A stretch of DNA of 64,000 bases from an uncultured Armatimonadota bacterium. Lineage in GTDB: Bacteria; Armatimonadota; Armatimonadia; Armatimonadales; Armatimonadaceae. A program made the translations under genes and the position numbers. Location of the stretch: assembly GCA_903910385.1 (NCBI GenBank), contig CAIVZM010000065.1, positions 1 to 64,000 of the forward strand, read 5' to 3'. Under the pieces are notes generated by a model. It did no database searches and had not been told where the DNA came from. It saw nothing but the letters and a program-made list of their open reading frames with translations. The stretch's first letter is position 1, and each line of letters opens with the position of its first letter. Of this stretch, positions 35,414 to 44,988 are shown one piece after another.

Positions 35414-36360
35414 TGAGCGCTACAACGCTATCACGCGGAAAAGAGAATGACCTTGGCGGCAGTAGCGGATATCTGAAATGGCAGGCGAAAGCCGCCCCCT
35501 ACCTTTTTATCGCGCCGTTTTTGATCCTGTTCGCCGTCTTCGGCGCGTACCCGATCATCAAGAGTCTCTCGCTTTCCTTTTACGCCACTAATGGTCCAAA
35601 GGATGCGGTACCGGTAGGCATTGCGAATTACTCTTTCTTGCTGTCCGATCCCGATTTCTGGATTGCGGTCAAGAATACAGTCGTCTACGCACTATTTTCT
35701 ATCTTCCTGCAGTTACCCATTGCTCTCGGTCTGGCGCTTCTGCTTTCGCAGGATTGGGTGAAAGGTCGCAGTTTCTGGCGACTGGCGTTTTTCTCACCGA
35801 ATCTGATGGGTCAGGTATTTGTCGGTGTGCTTTTCGCTATTTTGTTTCAGCCGCAATTCGGATTGATCAATATTGCGCTGAATAAACTGACAGGCGGTTA
35901 CATCCCCCTCGACACGAAATGGTTGAACGATTCCGCGAACGTTATGCCGGCGCTTGTCATCACATCCATCTGGATGTACGCGGGCTTCAACATGATCTAC
36001 TTCCTTGCCGCTCTTCAATCCGTGGACAAGGATCTGTACGAAGCCTCCGCTGTCGATGGCGCGAATCTCTGGCAACAGTTCCGTCATGTGACCATTCCAG
36101 CGATTATGCCGGTCATTACGTTCGTTCTGGTCACATCCACCCTGGGTTCCCTGCAACTCTTTGAACTGCCTTACCTGCTACTTGGTAACGGGCCGGGGCC
36201 GGACAATGCCGGTTTGACCATTATCATGTATCTGTACGACCGGGGATTTGTCACGGGCGATCTGGGCTACGCCTCCGCCGTCGGTTGGACGCTTGCCATC
36301 GGAATGTTGATCATCAGTCTGATTCAGGTCAAGTTGACCGGAGCGAGTCGGGAAGCATAG
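35413..36360 (+). CDS. Sugar ABC transporter permease, MalF/UgpA type
   Basis: 315-residue inner-membrane permease with six hydrophobic segments and the EAA loop YEASAVDGANLWQQFRHVTIPAI that docks to the ATPase. First of two permeases. The start codon shares its A with the stop of the binding-protein gene (TAATG). No signal beyond the first transmembrane segment (YLFIAPFLILFAVFGAYPI). Confidence 0.95.
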   Translation: MSATTLSRGKENDLGGSSGYLKWQAKAAPYLFIAPFLILFAVFGAYPIIKSLSLSFYATNGPKDAVPVGIANYSFLLSDPDFWIAVKNTVVYALFSIFLQLPIALGLALLLSQDWVKGRSFWRLAFFSPNLMGQVFVGVLFAILFQPQFGLINIALNKLTGGYIPLDTKWLNDSANVMPALVITSIWMYAGFNMIYFLAALQSVDKDLYEASAVDGANLWQQFRHVTIPAIMPVITFVLVTSTLGSLQLFELPYLLLGNGPGPDNAGLTIIMYLYDRGFVTGDLGYASAVGWTLAIGMLIISLIQVKLTGASREA

Positions 36361-36464
36361 ACGCGTTTCTGCTACCTGCGCTCCCCTCAAGAGCGCTTCT
36401 ATATCAGGACGGAACTTTCGGACGGACCAGGAGAACGGTTACGTCTTCAATCGAAAAGACATTT

Positions 36465-37280
36465 ATGGGAAGAACCATCGGGCGATTCGCCCTCTATATA
36501 ATCCTTGTACTGGCGGCGATTCTGGCTTTGGTGCCGTTTGTGTGGCTGATTGCAGCAACCGTCAAGCCATCGCAAGATATGTTTGTTTATACATTTTTCG
36601 GGCCACGGGTGACTTTCAAGAACTTCACCGAGTTGTTTACCACGGTGCCTTTTGCGCGGTACATTATCAACAGCGTCTTCATCGCCTGCGCCTCAGTTTG
36701 CGTCCAGTTATTTCTTTCCTCTCTGGCGGGCTTTTCGCTCGCGAAGTACCAGTTCAAGGGGAAGAAATTCGTTTATCTTTTGATGCTGGCGACATTGATG
36801 ATTCCGGGACAATTGACAATTGCGCCGACATATGAATTGCTCTATCGCATGGGATTTGTCGACACCTATATCGGTCTGATTATTCCCGCCGCCGTCAGCG
36901 TCTTCGGGATTTTTCTGTTCGAACGTTCCATGAGGCAGGTTCCAGACGAACTTCTGGATGCCGCCCGCATCGATGGATGCACCGAGTTCCGCATCTACCG
37001 GGATGTGGTCATTCCTGTCTCACGACCGATGATCGGAGCGTTCTGCCTGATCGCATTCATGGGAGCCTGGAACTCGTTCCTGTGGCCCCAGATCATGTTG
37101 CACAGCAACCACCGCTTTACGCTACCCATCGCTCTGAACCAGATGGTCAATCTGTACAGTCAGTCCTATGGCTTGCTCATGGCAGGAACCTTCCTCGCCA
37201 TCTTGCCCGTTATCGCTCTTTTCTTCCTGTTGCAGCGGGAGTTCGTCGCTGGACTCACAGCAGGGGCGGTAAAGGGATAA
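36465..37280 (+). CDS. Sugar ABC transporter permease, MalG/UgpE type
   Basis: Second permease of the importer, 271 residues, six membrane segments, EAA loop LLDAARIDGCTEFRIYRDVVIPVSRP. A longer frame from 36285 reads into the previous gene, but MGRTIGRFALYIIL at 36465 is the family-like N-terminus. The operon has no ATPase gene; in many bacteria such importers share one MsmK/UgpC-type ATPase encoded elsewhere. Confidence 0.94.
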   Translation: MGRTIGRFALYIILVLAAILALVPFVWLIAATVKPSQDMFVYTFFGPRVTFKNFTELFTTVPFARYIINSVFIACASVCVQLFLSSLAGFSLAKYQFKGKKFVYLLMLATLMIPGQLTIAPTYELLYRMGFVDTYIGLIIPAAVSVFGIFLFERSMRQVPDELLDAARIDGCTEFRIYRDVVIPVSRPMIGAFCLIAFMGAWNSFLWPQIMLHSNHRFTLPIALNQMVNLYSQSYGLLMAGTFLAILPVIALFFLLQREFVAGLTAGAVKG

Positions 37281-37284
37281 TCGG

Positions 37285-37827
37285 ATGGTCGAAGTCACTC
37301 TGCATCGAACCCAATCGGAATCAGAGGATCAGGTTGTCAGAAATCTCTTCGCGGGTTATTTCGCCGATATGGCGCGATATGACGACAACCTGGTAATCAA
37401 TCAGTACGGCGTGCCCACCTGGAAACCGTTCGGACTTCCCGGCCCGACGACCCTCGCGGAATGCGCCACTTTCAACTGGTGGATACGGGATAAATGCGAT
37501 CTGTACCTTATCCGCTTCGGAGGCGCTCCCGCCGGTTTCGCCATTGTCCTCTCAGATCGCACTCATCTCTATACCGGGGTTGATTTCGAACTGATGGATT
37601 TTTTCATCGCCCCGAAATACCGTGCGCAGGGAATCGGAACAAAAGCCGCTCGCCAGATTTTTGAGGAGCGACGGGGGGCATGGCAACTTTTCATCCTACT
37701 AAAGAATGAACCCGCGCGTTCTTTCTGGCGTAAGATAGTTAATGAGTACTCGGGCGGAAACTACCGAGAATTGCAAGAAGGAACCGAGATACAGTTCAAT
37801 AATACGTCGTTTGCACGAGAGAAGTAA
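37285..37827 (+). CDS. GNAT family N-acetyltransferase
   Basis: 180-residue acetyltransferase. Motif A of the GNAT fold is clear: LMDFFIAPKYRAQGIGTKAA, with the acetyl-CoA pyrophosphate loop R113-AQGIG-118. A terminal NEPARSFWRKI helix matches motif B. The gene starts 4 nt after the sugar permease stop, so it belongs to that operon. Possible roles are acetylation of an imported aminosugar or an unrelated small molecule; the sequence does not decide. Confidence 0.9.
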   Translation: MVEVTLHRTQSESEDQVVRNLFAGYFADMARYDDNLVINQYGVPTWKPFGLPGPTTLAECATFNWWIRDKCDLYLIRFGGAPAGFAIVLSDRTHLYTGVDFELMDFFIAPKYRAQGIGTKAARQIFEERRGAWQLFILLKNEPARSFWRKIVNEYSGGNYRELQEGTEIQFNNTSFAREK

Positions 37828-37859
37828 GAGAAAACAGACGTAGACTAGGAGAACAAACG

Positions 37860-38825
37860 ATGAAAAACAAGTTCATTTTTTCCACCTTATCTCTTGCGGT
37901 AATCCTGGGAGTGATGCCGTTCCTACTTCCCGCAAACGGGTTCGCGCAGAATGCAAGCCCACGAAACGCCGCTATCGCGCTCACGCCGGATCGGTTAGAA
38001 AGACTGGTTGCGCCTGTAGCGCTGTATCCAGACCCTGTTCTGGCACAGATTCTTCCCGCGACCACTGCGCCCGACGACATACAAAGGGCGAACGCCTTTT
38101 TACGAAGTAATAATTACCGACCCACCGCCGCGATCAATAACCAGCCCTGGAATCTCAGCGTCCGTTCTCTTTCCTACTATCCTCCGGTCATCAATGGACT
38201 GGCGAATAACCAGAACTGGACGACTCTGGTAGGGCAAGCCTTTGTGACGCAGGAAAGAGATGTTCTGGATGCCATTCAACGGCTACGTGGCAGGGCATAC
38301 CGGAACGGATCCTTGCGGTCTTCCTCGCGTCAGCGGGTGGTGATCAATGGCAACACGATTGTCATTTATTCCACCCAGCCGAATTCGCTTTATTTGCCGC
38401 AGTACAATCCCGATCTGTTCTGGTCGACGACCGTCACTCAACCGGGAAGTCCGATTTCCATCACCTATAGTAACGCCCTACCCGTTGGTCCGTGGCTCAA
38501 TCTTGATCTCAACTGGGACAGTGGTGAAGTGTACTACCATGGATGGAATACCAATGTCGGGGGATGGGTATCCTACTATCGCCCGAATGTGACTGTCAAT
38601 GGGGGCGGAGTCTATGTGAATAACGGCTATGATGACAGTTATTTTGTCAATAACAATGTCATTTACCGTCCGTCGCCACCCTTTGGCGGCGGGGTCACCT
38701 ACCCGTCATTCCCTGTCATTGTGAATCAACCCTGGCGACCAGGCGCAGATACACTCAACCGCCCTACGGGCGTTCCGCATCCGGCCGTCGGCTCCGTTCC
38801 CCATCCAGGCGGATTCAAACCCTGA
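37860..38825 (+). CDS. Secreted DUF3300 domain protein
   Basis: 321 residues. A signal peptide (to about NGFAQ) is followed by a clear DUF3300 domain at about 40-185: LVAPVALYPDPVLAQILPAT, then WNLSVRSLSYYPPVINGLAN, WTTLVGQAFVTQERDVLDAI and a strand ending SLYLPQYNPDLFW. The C-terminal half is Asn/Tyr/Gly-rich and low in complexity (NNGYDDSYFVNNN), ending in a Pro/His tail. The domain's function is not known; members are exported. AGGAG 9 nt before the ATG supports the start, 32 nt after the GNAT gene. Confidence 0.92.
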   Translation: MKNKFIFSTLSLAVILGVMPFLLPANGFAQNASPRNAAIALTPDRLERLVAPVALYPDPVLAQILPATTAPDDIQRANAFLRSNNYRPTAAINNQPWNLSVRSLSYYPPVINGLANNQNWTTLVGQAFVTQERDVLDAIQRLRGRAYRNGSLRSSSRQRVVINGNTIVIYSTQPNSLYLPQYNPDLFWSTTVTQPGSPISITYSNALPVGPWLNLDLNWDSGEVYYHGWNTNVGGWVSYYRPNVTVNGGGVYVNNGYDDSYFVNNNVIYRPSPPFGGGVTYPSFPVIVNQPWRPGADTLNRPTGVPHPAVGSVPHPGGFKP

Positions 38826-38865
38826 GTCCAGATGGCATATATTGCCCTCTGATGAGGTATCAATC

Positions 38866-39936
38866 ATGCATCATGTTACCGTAGCATTCGAACCGGGACG
38901 GTTCAAAGGGTGGCCGGCGAATTACGGTCTCTGGGTCTGGGAGGATGAAGTTCTTGTGATGTACGAGGATGCCATTTCCGATACTTCGGATATCAATCGG
39001 CATACCTTCGACCCATCGAAAGGATTGTTCGTCGAGCAAGCCCGGAGTAAGGATGGCGGTAAGACATGGCGCATCGAGAAATGTCCCATCTTGCGCCCCG
39101 GCCCTCAGGGCAAGCCCTGGAATGGTCAGGACGGGCCGCCCGTCACCGCATTACGCGAACCGATCAACTTCCAGCATCCTGATTTCGCTATACTATTTCG
39201 ATCGGCATGGCACGAATACGGGCCGCATTATTTCTTCTACACGTACGACCGAGGCAGGACATGGCATGGACCGTATGCGTTGCCCTCATGGAAATATGAA
39301 GCGGTCTTCGCACGGACTTGCTTCATAGCGGATAGCGCAAATGAGGGAATTGCCTTCCTCTCCGGCGGCAGGGACGACAACAATGAAGATGGCGCGGAAA
39401 CGTTCATGGTACGGACTAGAGACGGTGGCATCAACTGGGAATGGGTCGCCCGCTCGAATCGTCCGACACCGGAACAAGGCGTCCGTCAATCGAATTTCAC
39501 CATTATGCCTGCTGCAGTGCGAATCAGTCCACAGTCATTACTATGTCTGGGACGTTGCACCGAGCGAACGAAGAACCATCACTGGATAGAAGCCTGGGCT
39601 TCCGGGGATGATGGCGCGACATGGAGTCACCGTTCGATGGTGGACACCTCTAACTCTTCCACGCCCCCGGCGCTGTTACGGTTGCCGGATTCACGTCTTG
39701 TACTGACCTATGGCTATCGTATTCCTCCCTTCGGCATACGGGCGCGAATCAGCGAAGATGACGGCAGAACATGGGGTGATGAGATTGTTCTTCGCTCCGA
39801 TGGCGGCAATTTTGATCTTGGCTATACGCGAAACGTTCTTTTGAGAGACGGATCTATTCTGACCGCTTATTACTTTAACGATGACCCGCATAAAGAGCGT
39901 CGAATCGAAGCGACTCTCTGGCATATCGACCAGTAG
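38866..39936 (+). CDS. Sialidase-like protein with Asp-box repeats
   Basis: 356-residue six-bladed propeller protein of the exo-alpha-sialidase/BNR superfamily. Five Asp-boxes of the type SxDxGxTW are visible: SKDGGKTW, TYDRGRTW, TRDGGINW, SGDDGATW and SEDDGRTW. No signal peptide, unlike most secreted sialidases, so it may be cytoplasmic, or a glycosidase-like protein with another role. GAGG about 8 nt upstream decides for the ATG 38866; a TTG at 38842 is in frame. It follows the DUF3300 gene and precedes an NAD-dependent epimerase gene with its own promoter. Confidence 0.9.
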   Translation: MHHVTVAFEPGRFKGWPANYGLWVWEDEVLVMYEDAISDTSDINRHTFDPSKGLFVEQARSKDGGKTWRIEKCPILRPGPQGKPWNGQDGPPVTALREPINFQHPDFAILFRSAWHEYGPHYFFYTYDRGRTWHGPYALPSWKYEAVFARTCFIADSANEGIAFLSGGRDDNNEDGAETFMVRTRDGGINWEWVARSNRPTPEQGVRQSNFTIMPAAVRISPQSLLCLGRCTERTKNHHWIEAWASGDDGATWSHRSMVDTSNSSTPPALLRLPDSRLVLTYGYRIPPFGIRARISEDDGRTWGDEIVLRSDGGNFDLGYTRNVLLRDGSILTAYYFNDDPHKERRIEATLWHIDQ

Positions 39937-40048
39937 AGATTGATTCCGGCAAGAGGCGATTCGATGCATTATGATAGACCCACAAACTTTTTCTCCGATT
40001 TTCCCGTCGTAGAGATGACTTTCTGCGACGACGAACCGCCGCAACCTT

Positions 40049-40057
40049 TGATATAAT
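40049..40057 (+). promoter_or_regulatory. Extended -10 promoter of the epimerase gene
   Basis: TGATATAAT, a perfect TATAAT with the TG extension, begins at 40049. No good -35 is present, which extended -10 promoters tolerate. The leader to the ATG at 40132 would be about 68 nt. Confidence 0.5.
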
Positions 40058-40131
40058 GCGTTCCAGCTATTCCCGCCCATCGTTGCGAAGGGACGGTGAG
40101 CAACGAGTCGAGATGCAGAGGGAGTAACAGT

Positions 40132-41019
40132 ATGAAGCGAGTATTGGTAACAGGTACAAGCGGACGCGTCGGGTCGGTAACAGCCAATGAGTTTCTGGTT
40201 CACGGATACCAGGTGCGCGGTCTGGATGTTCGTCCGCCTCATGAAAGCCTTCGGGGGAAAATCGAGACAACTTATGTCGATCTGACTGACCGTCTCGGAT
40301 TGATGCGGGCTGTCGAAGGATGTGACATGATCGCTCATCTGGCGGCGATCCCCTCCCCTGACCGGGATGGAGAAAAGATATTTCCGGTCAATGTGCTGGG
40401 AACGCAAAACATTCTGGATGCGGCGGAAGCGAACGGCATCAACCGAGTGTCGTACGCTTCCTCGTGTTGTGCGTTTGGCATCTACTTCGCTTCCCGGCAA
40501 ATCGATCCGCAATACTTGCCCATGGACGAAAAGCATCCGACCCTGACGCAAGACCTGTACGGATTATCTAAAGTCCTCAATGAAGAAACGGCGGCGGCAT
40601 ACACCCGGCGTATGGGGATGACCACTATCGGACTTCGCCTGACGACCGTCATGAACTTCGCTTCCGTGTCTCATTCCCGCTGGTTACGCCACGGCCTCAC
40701 CTCGGATGAAGACCGGCGAAACGATCTCTGGAGCTATATTGAAGTGCGAGATGCTGCCCGCGCGTTCCGTCTGGCGCTGGAAAACGCGCCGGAAGGGACG
40801 CATCACACGGCGATCATTGCGGCGCGGGATTCCTTCACCTCACACGATATACGGCATCTGGTGCGCCGCCATTTTCCCGATCTGGCGCAACAAATCGAAC
40901 ATCTGAGTCCGACAGACTGCCTGTATGATACTTCCCTTGCGGAAAACGCCTTCGGTTTCGTCGCGGAACGCTCCTGGCGAAATGAACCCGAACTTGCCGA
41001 TATTGCGGCGTCCCGGTGA
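40132..41019 (+). CDS. NAD-dependent epimerase/dehydratase
   Basis: Extended short-chain dehydrogenase of 295 residues. The Rossmann motif is TGTSGRVG (about 7-14), followed by an acidic strand end RGLDVRPP, HLAAIPSP, NVLGTQNILDAAEANG and the catalytic YGLSK, although the usual Ser is in SYASSCCAFG. Proteins of this type act on sugars, sugar lactones or nucleotide sugars, including uronate dehydrogenase-like enzymes. GGAG 8 nt upstream supports ATG 40132. It is followed after 37 nt by the DUF4380 lipoprotein gene, probably co-transcribed. Confidence 0.92.
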   Translation: MKRVLVTGTSGRVGSVTANEFLVHGYQVRGLDVRPPHESLRGKIETTYVDLTDRLGLMRAVEGCDMIAHLAAIPSPDRDGEKIFPVNVLGTQNILDAAEANGINRVSYASSCCAFGIYFASRQIDPQYLPMDEKHPTLTQDLYGLSKVLNEETAAAYTRRMGMTTIGLRLTTVMNFASVSHSRWLRHGLTSDEDRRNDLWSYIEVRDAARAFRLALENAPEGTHHTAIIAARDSFTSHDIRHLVRRHFPDLAQQIEHLSPTDCLYDTSLAENAFGFVAERSWRNEPELADIAASR

Positions 41020-41056
41020 GGGCTTTCATAGTATTTCTATGAGGGAGGAAGCGAAG

Positions 41057-42127
41057 ATGCGGAGCGGCATTATCCAGTTCCTGACGATTACAGGTCTGAT
41101 TCTCACCGGATGCGAAAACTCGGAGATAAAAGCAAGTTATGCGGAAACGATGAACACGCAGGTAACGGTGTCACAGACGGTATACAAGACGGAATACAAA
41201 GGGTGGAAAGACGCCTATCGACTGTCCAACGGGACTGTGGAAGTTATTGTCGTCCCTTCGGTCGGGCGCATCATGCGCTACGGATTTATCGGCGGGCCGA
41301 ATATTCTCTGGGAAAATCCGGCGGAGGCGGGAAAGATGATTCCGTCGGGACGGTGGACAAATACGGGCGGTGACAAAATCTGGCCCTGGCCTCAGGATGA
41401 TTGGGGAAAGATACTATCCTATGCCTGGCCGCCGCCGGTCAATGCGGATCAAGCCCCGCACCGTGCGGAGATTATCGGTAAGGACACTTTACGTCTGACA
41501 TCGAAAGTTGTTGCGCCCTGGGGAATACATATCGTACGCGACATCAAACTCGCATCCACCGGAACCCGGGTTTCTTTCGTGAATCGCTTCGTGAAATCTA
41601 TCGATACGGATCCTGCTCCTGCAGTCGGCGTATGGACGATAACCCAGATCCCAGCTACAGAGTGGATAATCGGGCGACTCAAGCAATACCCGGACACGTC
41701 TTCAGCTACCGCTTCGAACAATCAGCGTTACCAATCCATGAGCGGCGATATGACTTTCAAGTCAGTCAAAGTTCAGTCGAACAATGTCCTTGTTGTGGAA
41801 AGAAATCCCTCGGTAGCGACCAAAATCGGATTTGACGGCGATATGCTGGCGACTGTTCAGGGCGATACGCTTTTCACCATCCGCAGGGATCAGGAGAAAT
41901 CGTCCGACAACATAGGCGCTGTCTATGCAGTCAATGAGCGTTTACAACTTTACAGTCATCCCGATAAATCTGATGTCCCACCGTATATCGAGATGGAAAT
42001 GACTTCGCCGAAAAAGATACTCAAAAGCGTCGGCGATTCGCTTACTCTGGCAACCATCTGGGAGTTAAAACTCCTGCCTGAGGGAAAACGGGACCCCGCC
42101 AGTGTAGCGCCATTGCTGACCGATTGA
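41057..42127 (+). CDS. DUF4380 domain lipoprotein
   Basis: 356-residue exported lipoprotein: a short hydrophobic signal ends in LILTGC. The rest matches the DUF4380 fold, a galactose-mutarotase-like beta-sandwich: YRLSNGTVEVIVVPSVGRIM, GGPNILWENP, GGDKIWPWPQDDW, VAPWGIHIVRDIKL. A role in carbohydrate binding or conversion is suggested by the fold but not established. GGGAGG 8 nt before the ATG at 41057 decides the start over ATG 41039. Convergent with the NIF3-like gene, with 44 nt between. Confidence 0.88.
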   Translation: MRSGIIQFLTITGLILTGCENSEIKASYAETMNTQVTVSQTVYKTEYKGWKDAYRLSNGTVEVIVVPSVGRIMRYGFIGGPNILWENPAEAGKMIPSGRWTNTGGDKIWPWPQDDWGKILSYAWPPPVNADQAPHRAEIIGKDTLRLTSKVVAPWGIHIVRDIKLASTGTRVSFVNRFVKSIDTDPAPAVGVWTITQIPATEWIIGRLKQYPDTSSATASNNQRYQSMSGDMTFKSVKVQSNNVLVVERNPSVATKIGFDGDMLATVQGDTLFTIRRDQEKSSDNIGAVYAVNERLQLYSHPDKSDVPPYIEMEMTSPKKILKSVGDSLTLATIWELKLLPEGKRDPASVAPLLTD

Positions 42128-42171
42128 CGGGCGGGTTCATGCTCTATCGTGTCCGGGCTCAGAAGAAATGG

Positions 42172-43284
42172 CTATGCATATTCATTTCGAGTATCGCCAT
42201 CGGGAGCGTGAAACGAAACGGCAAGACTTGGGAGCGACGATGCGAGACGGCGCGCGAGTTCTTCGGTTCCCGGTGTCTCTGTGGCGGAGTGTCCCGCATC
42301 TAGAAGGAGTAGACCCCGTTCGGCGGCATCGACAAATTCATGATGCCGGACATCAGAGGTCACATAAGCGTCCGCTCCGGCAGCGATTGCATCCGGGGCG
42401 AATTCTGCGCAGGCTCCTCCTCCTACCGCAACCATCTTCACCATCCGCGTTTGTGGACCGCCCATGCGGACGGCATCATAATCTAAACCCTTCCGTACAT
42501 GACGGAGAAAATCGTCCGGTGTCATCGCTTCAGGCAATACGCCAACTCGTCCCAGACCAAATTCCGAACCGGTATTTCGGAGGGGATAGACATCATAGGC
42601 GACTTCTTCATAAGGATGCGCCTTTCGCATCGCCGCAATGACCGCAGGAAAACGACCTTCAGAACAGATCATTTCCAGACGTTCCTCGCTTGCCGTTTCC
42701 TGCCGACCAACAGCGCCGACGAACGGCGTTGCGCCGGGAAGAGCGCGGAAAGTCCCCTTTCCAGTTGACCAGAATCCGCAACGGTCATATTTACTGCTGG
42801 CGATTTCGCCTGCTCCCGCAACGGACATAGCATCGAATATCACGTCGTGATATTCGGGAGTGATATACACCGCAATTTTTACCAACGGTTCTCGGTCGGT
42901 GATATGTAGCGGACGCACATCCTGTAATTCGAGCCGATGCGCCAGAACATCGTTGACACCTCCGGGCGCAATATCCCAGTTCGTATGGGCGCAGGCGACC
43001 GCGATGCTCTGCCGGGCGCATTCCAGAGCCACTGGCGCGGGAAAAGCGGCGTCCATCCGTAGCGATTTGAGAGGATGATAGATAAGAGGATGGTGCGCGA
43101 TGATCATTTGCGCTTGCCGCTCTTTTGCCGCCTGTACCACTGCAGTCGTCACATCGAGAGCGACAGCGAGCGAAGTCACTTCCGCCTCTGGATCGCCGAT
43201 CAATAGCCCGGTGGGATCATTCCCATATTTCAAATAGGGCGGGGCGATGAAATCCAGCGCATCGAGGACCTGACTTACCTTCAT
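42172..43284 (-). CDS. NIF3-like dinuclear metal-centre protein (YqfO type)
   Basis: 370-residue cytoplasmic protein of the NIF3/YqfO family, long form with an inserted PII/CutA-like domain (about 120-235: LVKIAVYITPEYHDVIFDAM ... AHPYEEVAYDVYPL). Metal ligands of the NIF3 domains are visible as H64-H65 in AHHPLIYHP, a His-x-x-x-D in CAHTNWDIAPGGVND and a final His in LLDAGHSATE. The family is widely conserved and often annotated as GTP cyclohydrolase 1 type 2, though the cellular role is debated. ATG 43284; 101 nt downstream of the apt stop. Confidence 0.93.
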   Translation of the reverse strand: MKVSQVLDALDFIAPPYLKYGNDPTGLLIGDPEAEVTSLAVALDVTTAVVQAAKERQAQMIIAHHPLIYHPLKSLRMDAAFPAPVALECARQSIAVACAHTNWDIAPGGVNDVLAHRLELQDVRPLHITDREPLVKIAVYITPEYHDVIFDAMSVAGAGEIASSKYDRCGFWSTGKGTFRALPGATPFVGAVGRQETASEERLEMICSEGRFPAVIAAMRKAHPYEEVAYDVYPLRNTGSEFGLGRVGVLPEAMTPDDFLRHVRKGLDYDAVRMGGPQTRMVKMVAVGGGACAEFAPDAIAAGADAYVTSDVRHHEFVDAAERGLLLLDAGHSATETPGTEELARRLASSLPSLAVSFHAPDGDTRNEYA

Positions 43285-43385
43285 GTCGTTTATTCCCTTC
43301 GATTTTGGATGATACGCCCCGGACGCTCATTAAGACCGCCCTCTCTTCCGAGGTGAACCAACCCGATTGATATCAACTTTTCGTA

Positions 43386-43898
43386 TCAATAGGTTGTAAT
43401 AGCGACAACTTCGTAGCCGGGAAGGCGATCACGCCCTTGCAGAAAGCCAAGTTCGATCAGAAAGCAAAACCCTGCGACAATCCCGCCCAGAGCTTCCACC
43501 AGTTTGGCGGCGGCTTCCGCCGTTCCGCCCGTCGCCAGAAGATCATCGACAATGACAACACGTTGTCCGGGTTGAATGGCGTCGGTATGCATCTCGACAA
43601 TCGCCGCACCATACTCCAAGGCGTATTCTTCGCGAATCGTCGTATGGGGCAGTTTGCCTGCTTTACGGGCGGGAGCGAAACCTACCTTCAGATCACAGGC
43701 TACCGGGACACCGAAGATGAAACCGCGTGACTCGATACCGACGATGACATCGGGCTTCATCGCCCGCGCCGCATCGCTCATCGCGGCGATGACTTCGCAA
43801 AGCGCGTCGGAGTCGCTGAGGACCGGGGTAATGTCTTTAAACAGGATTCCCGGTTGAGGAAAATCGGGAATATCACGAATGAGAGTCAATGCGCGCAT
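43386..43898 (-). CDS. apt: Adenine phosphoribosyltransferase
   Basis: Purine salvage enzyme making AMP from adenine and PRPP; 170 residues, the usual length. Markers: IRDIPDFPQPGILFKDITPVL at the N-terminus, GIESRGFIFG, RKAGKLPHTT and the PRPP-binding VVIVDDLLATGGTA. AAGGA about 8 nt before ATG 43898 decides against a 15-residue longer frame. Confidence 0.96.
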   Translation of the reverse strand: MRALTLIRDIPDFPQPGILFKDITPVLSDSDALCEVIAAMSDAARAMKPDVIVGIESRGFIFGVPVACDLKVGFAPARKAGKLPHTTIREEYALEYGAAIVEMHTDAIQPGQRVVIVDDLLATGGTAEAAAKLVEALGGIVAGFCFLIELGFLQGRDRLPGYEVVAITTY

Positions 43899-43978
43899 GG
43901 GTAAAATCCTTGTTTTCACGACATTTAGGGAGCATGCCTTCAAAAAAGCGTCTGAAAGCAGCGGAAACGATTATACCC

Positions 43979-44839
43979 TTAATTCGCCGTAGAACCGATG
44001 CCTGACCCGCCGGTAAGGTTTTCCAGACTGCGTAACGCCTGTTCGGCGGCGGCGAGATGACGGGATGCGGCGCCGCGTAACTCTTCCCGATTATCGGGAC
44101 GGGAAACGGCGTTCCGCAGGGTCGCAAGATAAGTCTTCAACTCTTTGGAAACCTCTCCGACTCCATCGCGAAGCGGAGGGGCGAAGTTATCCGGATGGGC
44201 GACAACCGAAATATTAGCATCAACGCCATTGGACAGATCCAAAATCCGTTGCATAGATCGGCGGCGGGCAGACTCTGAAGATAAATCCGTATTCCGGGAA
44301 TCCGAGACATCATCCTCGCGGGTCTGCATAGCGATAGGCATAGAGTTAGCGTCCCCGGATGAGAATCCGGTGTTGACTACTCTACTATCGAAATCTTGGA
44401 CAGTCACCATCAAATCCTTCAATGGGGACAGGGAAGCCGCCGCTTCACGCCGTTGACTCTCCACTGCGAACGCCGTCCCGGGAGCTATCATTGCAGGTGG
44501 CATGAGGGAAGAGGATGCGGGAGCCACATAGGTAGATGCCGGAGCCGCGCCGAGGGGTTGACCGGATGCATAGGCGGCGTTTGCTGCGCGGGGGTTCGAG
44601 ACCGCTCCGCCGCCTGCAACGGTCGGAAGACTGTTGAGGGGAGTATCAGGTACAGCATCAGCATCGTTTCCGCTCTGCTGGCTATAGGTTCCCTGGACGC
44701 CCATACGCGCCTTTGTGATTGTCCGTTGCACTGCCACAACAATCAGAGCGACGAGAGTAAACGCCACCAGAGTTGCGACCCAGCGGAGAAAGATGGCGAC
44801 CTGCTCGTCGCGCCCTTCCTCCGTCCACTTATGTATCAT
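43979..44839 (-). CDS. Single-pass membrane protein of unknown function
   Basis: 286 residues. A charged N-terminus (HKWTEEGRDEQ) leads into one transmembrane helix (about 18-41, LRWVATLVAFTLVALIVVAV), then a Ser/Ala/Pro/Tyr-rich low-complexity linker and a more helical C-terminus (VSKELKTYLATLRNAVSRPD ... RHLAAAEQALRSLENL). No family recognised. GGTGGAG before the ATG supports the start. It lies between ychF and apt, all on the minus strand, 80 nt before apt. Orientation is uncertain. Confidence 0.78.
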   Translation of the reverse strand: MIHKWTEEGRDEQVAIFLRWVATLVAFTLVALIVVAVQRTITKARMGVQGTYSQQSGNDADAVPDTPLNSLPTVAGGGAVSNPRAANAAYASGQPLGAAPASTYVAPASSSLMPPAMIAPGTAFAVESQRREAAASLSPLKDLMVTVQDFDSRVVNTGFSSGDANSMPIAMQTREDDVSDSRNTDLSSESARRRSMQRILDLSNGVDANISVVAHPDNFAPPLRDGVGEVSKELKTYLATLRNAVSRPDNREELRGAASRHLAAAEQALRSLENLTGGSGIGSTAN

Positions 44840-44988
44840 CGTTCTCCACCTGGTCAGGAAACGCAGGGCGCACAGCAGACGACAGCAAAAAGGCTTGACA
44901 GATTTGTTACGCCTTCATATGACAAATTCTTCATCCCGACCCCGGTTTCCTCTCTCTTGATTGCACGAGAAGCGAAAAGGTTTCCTCC

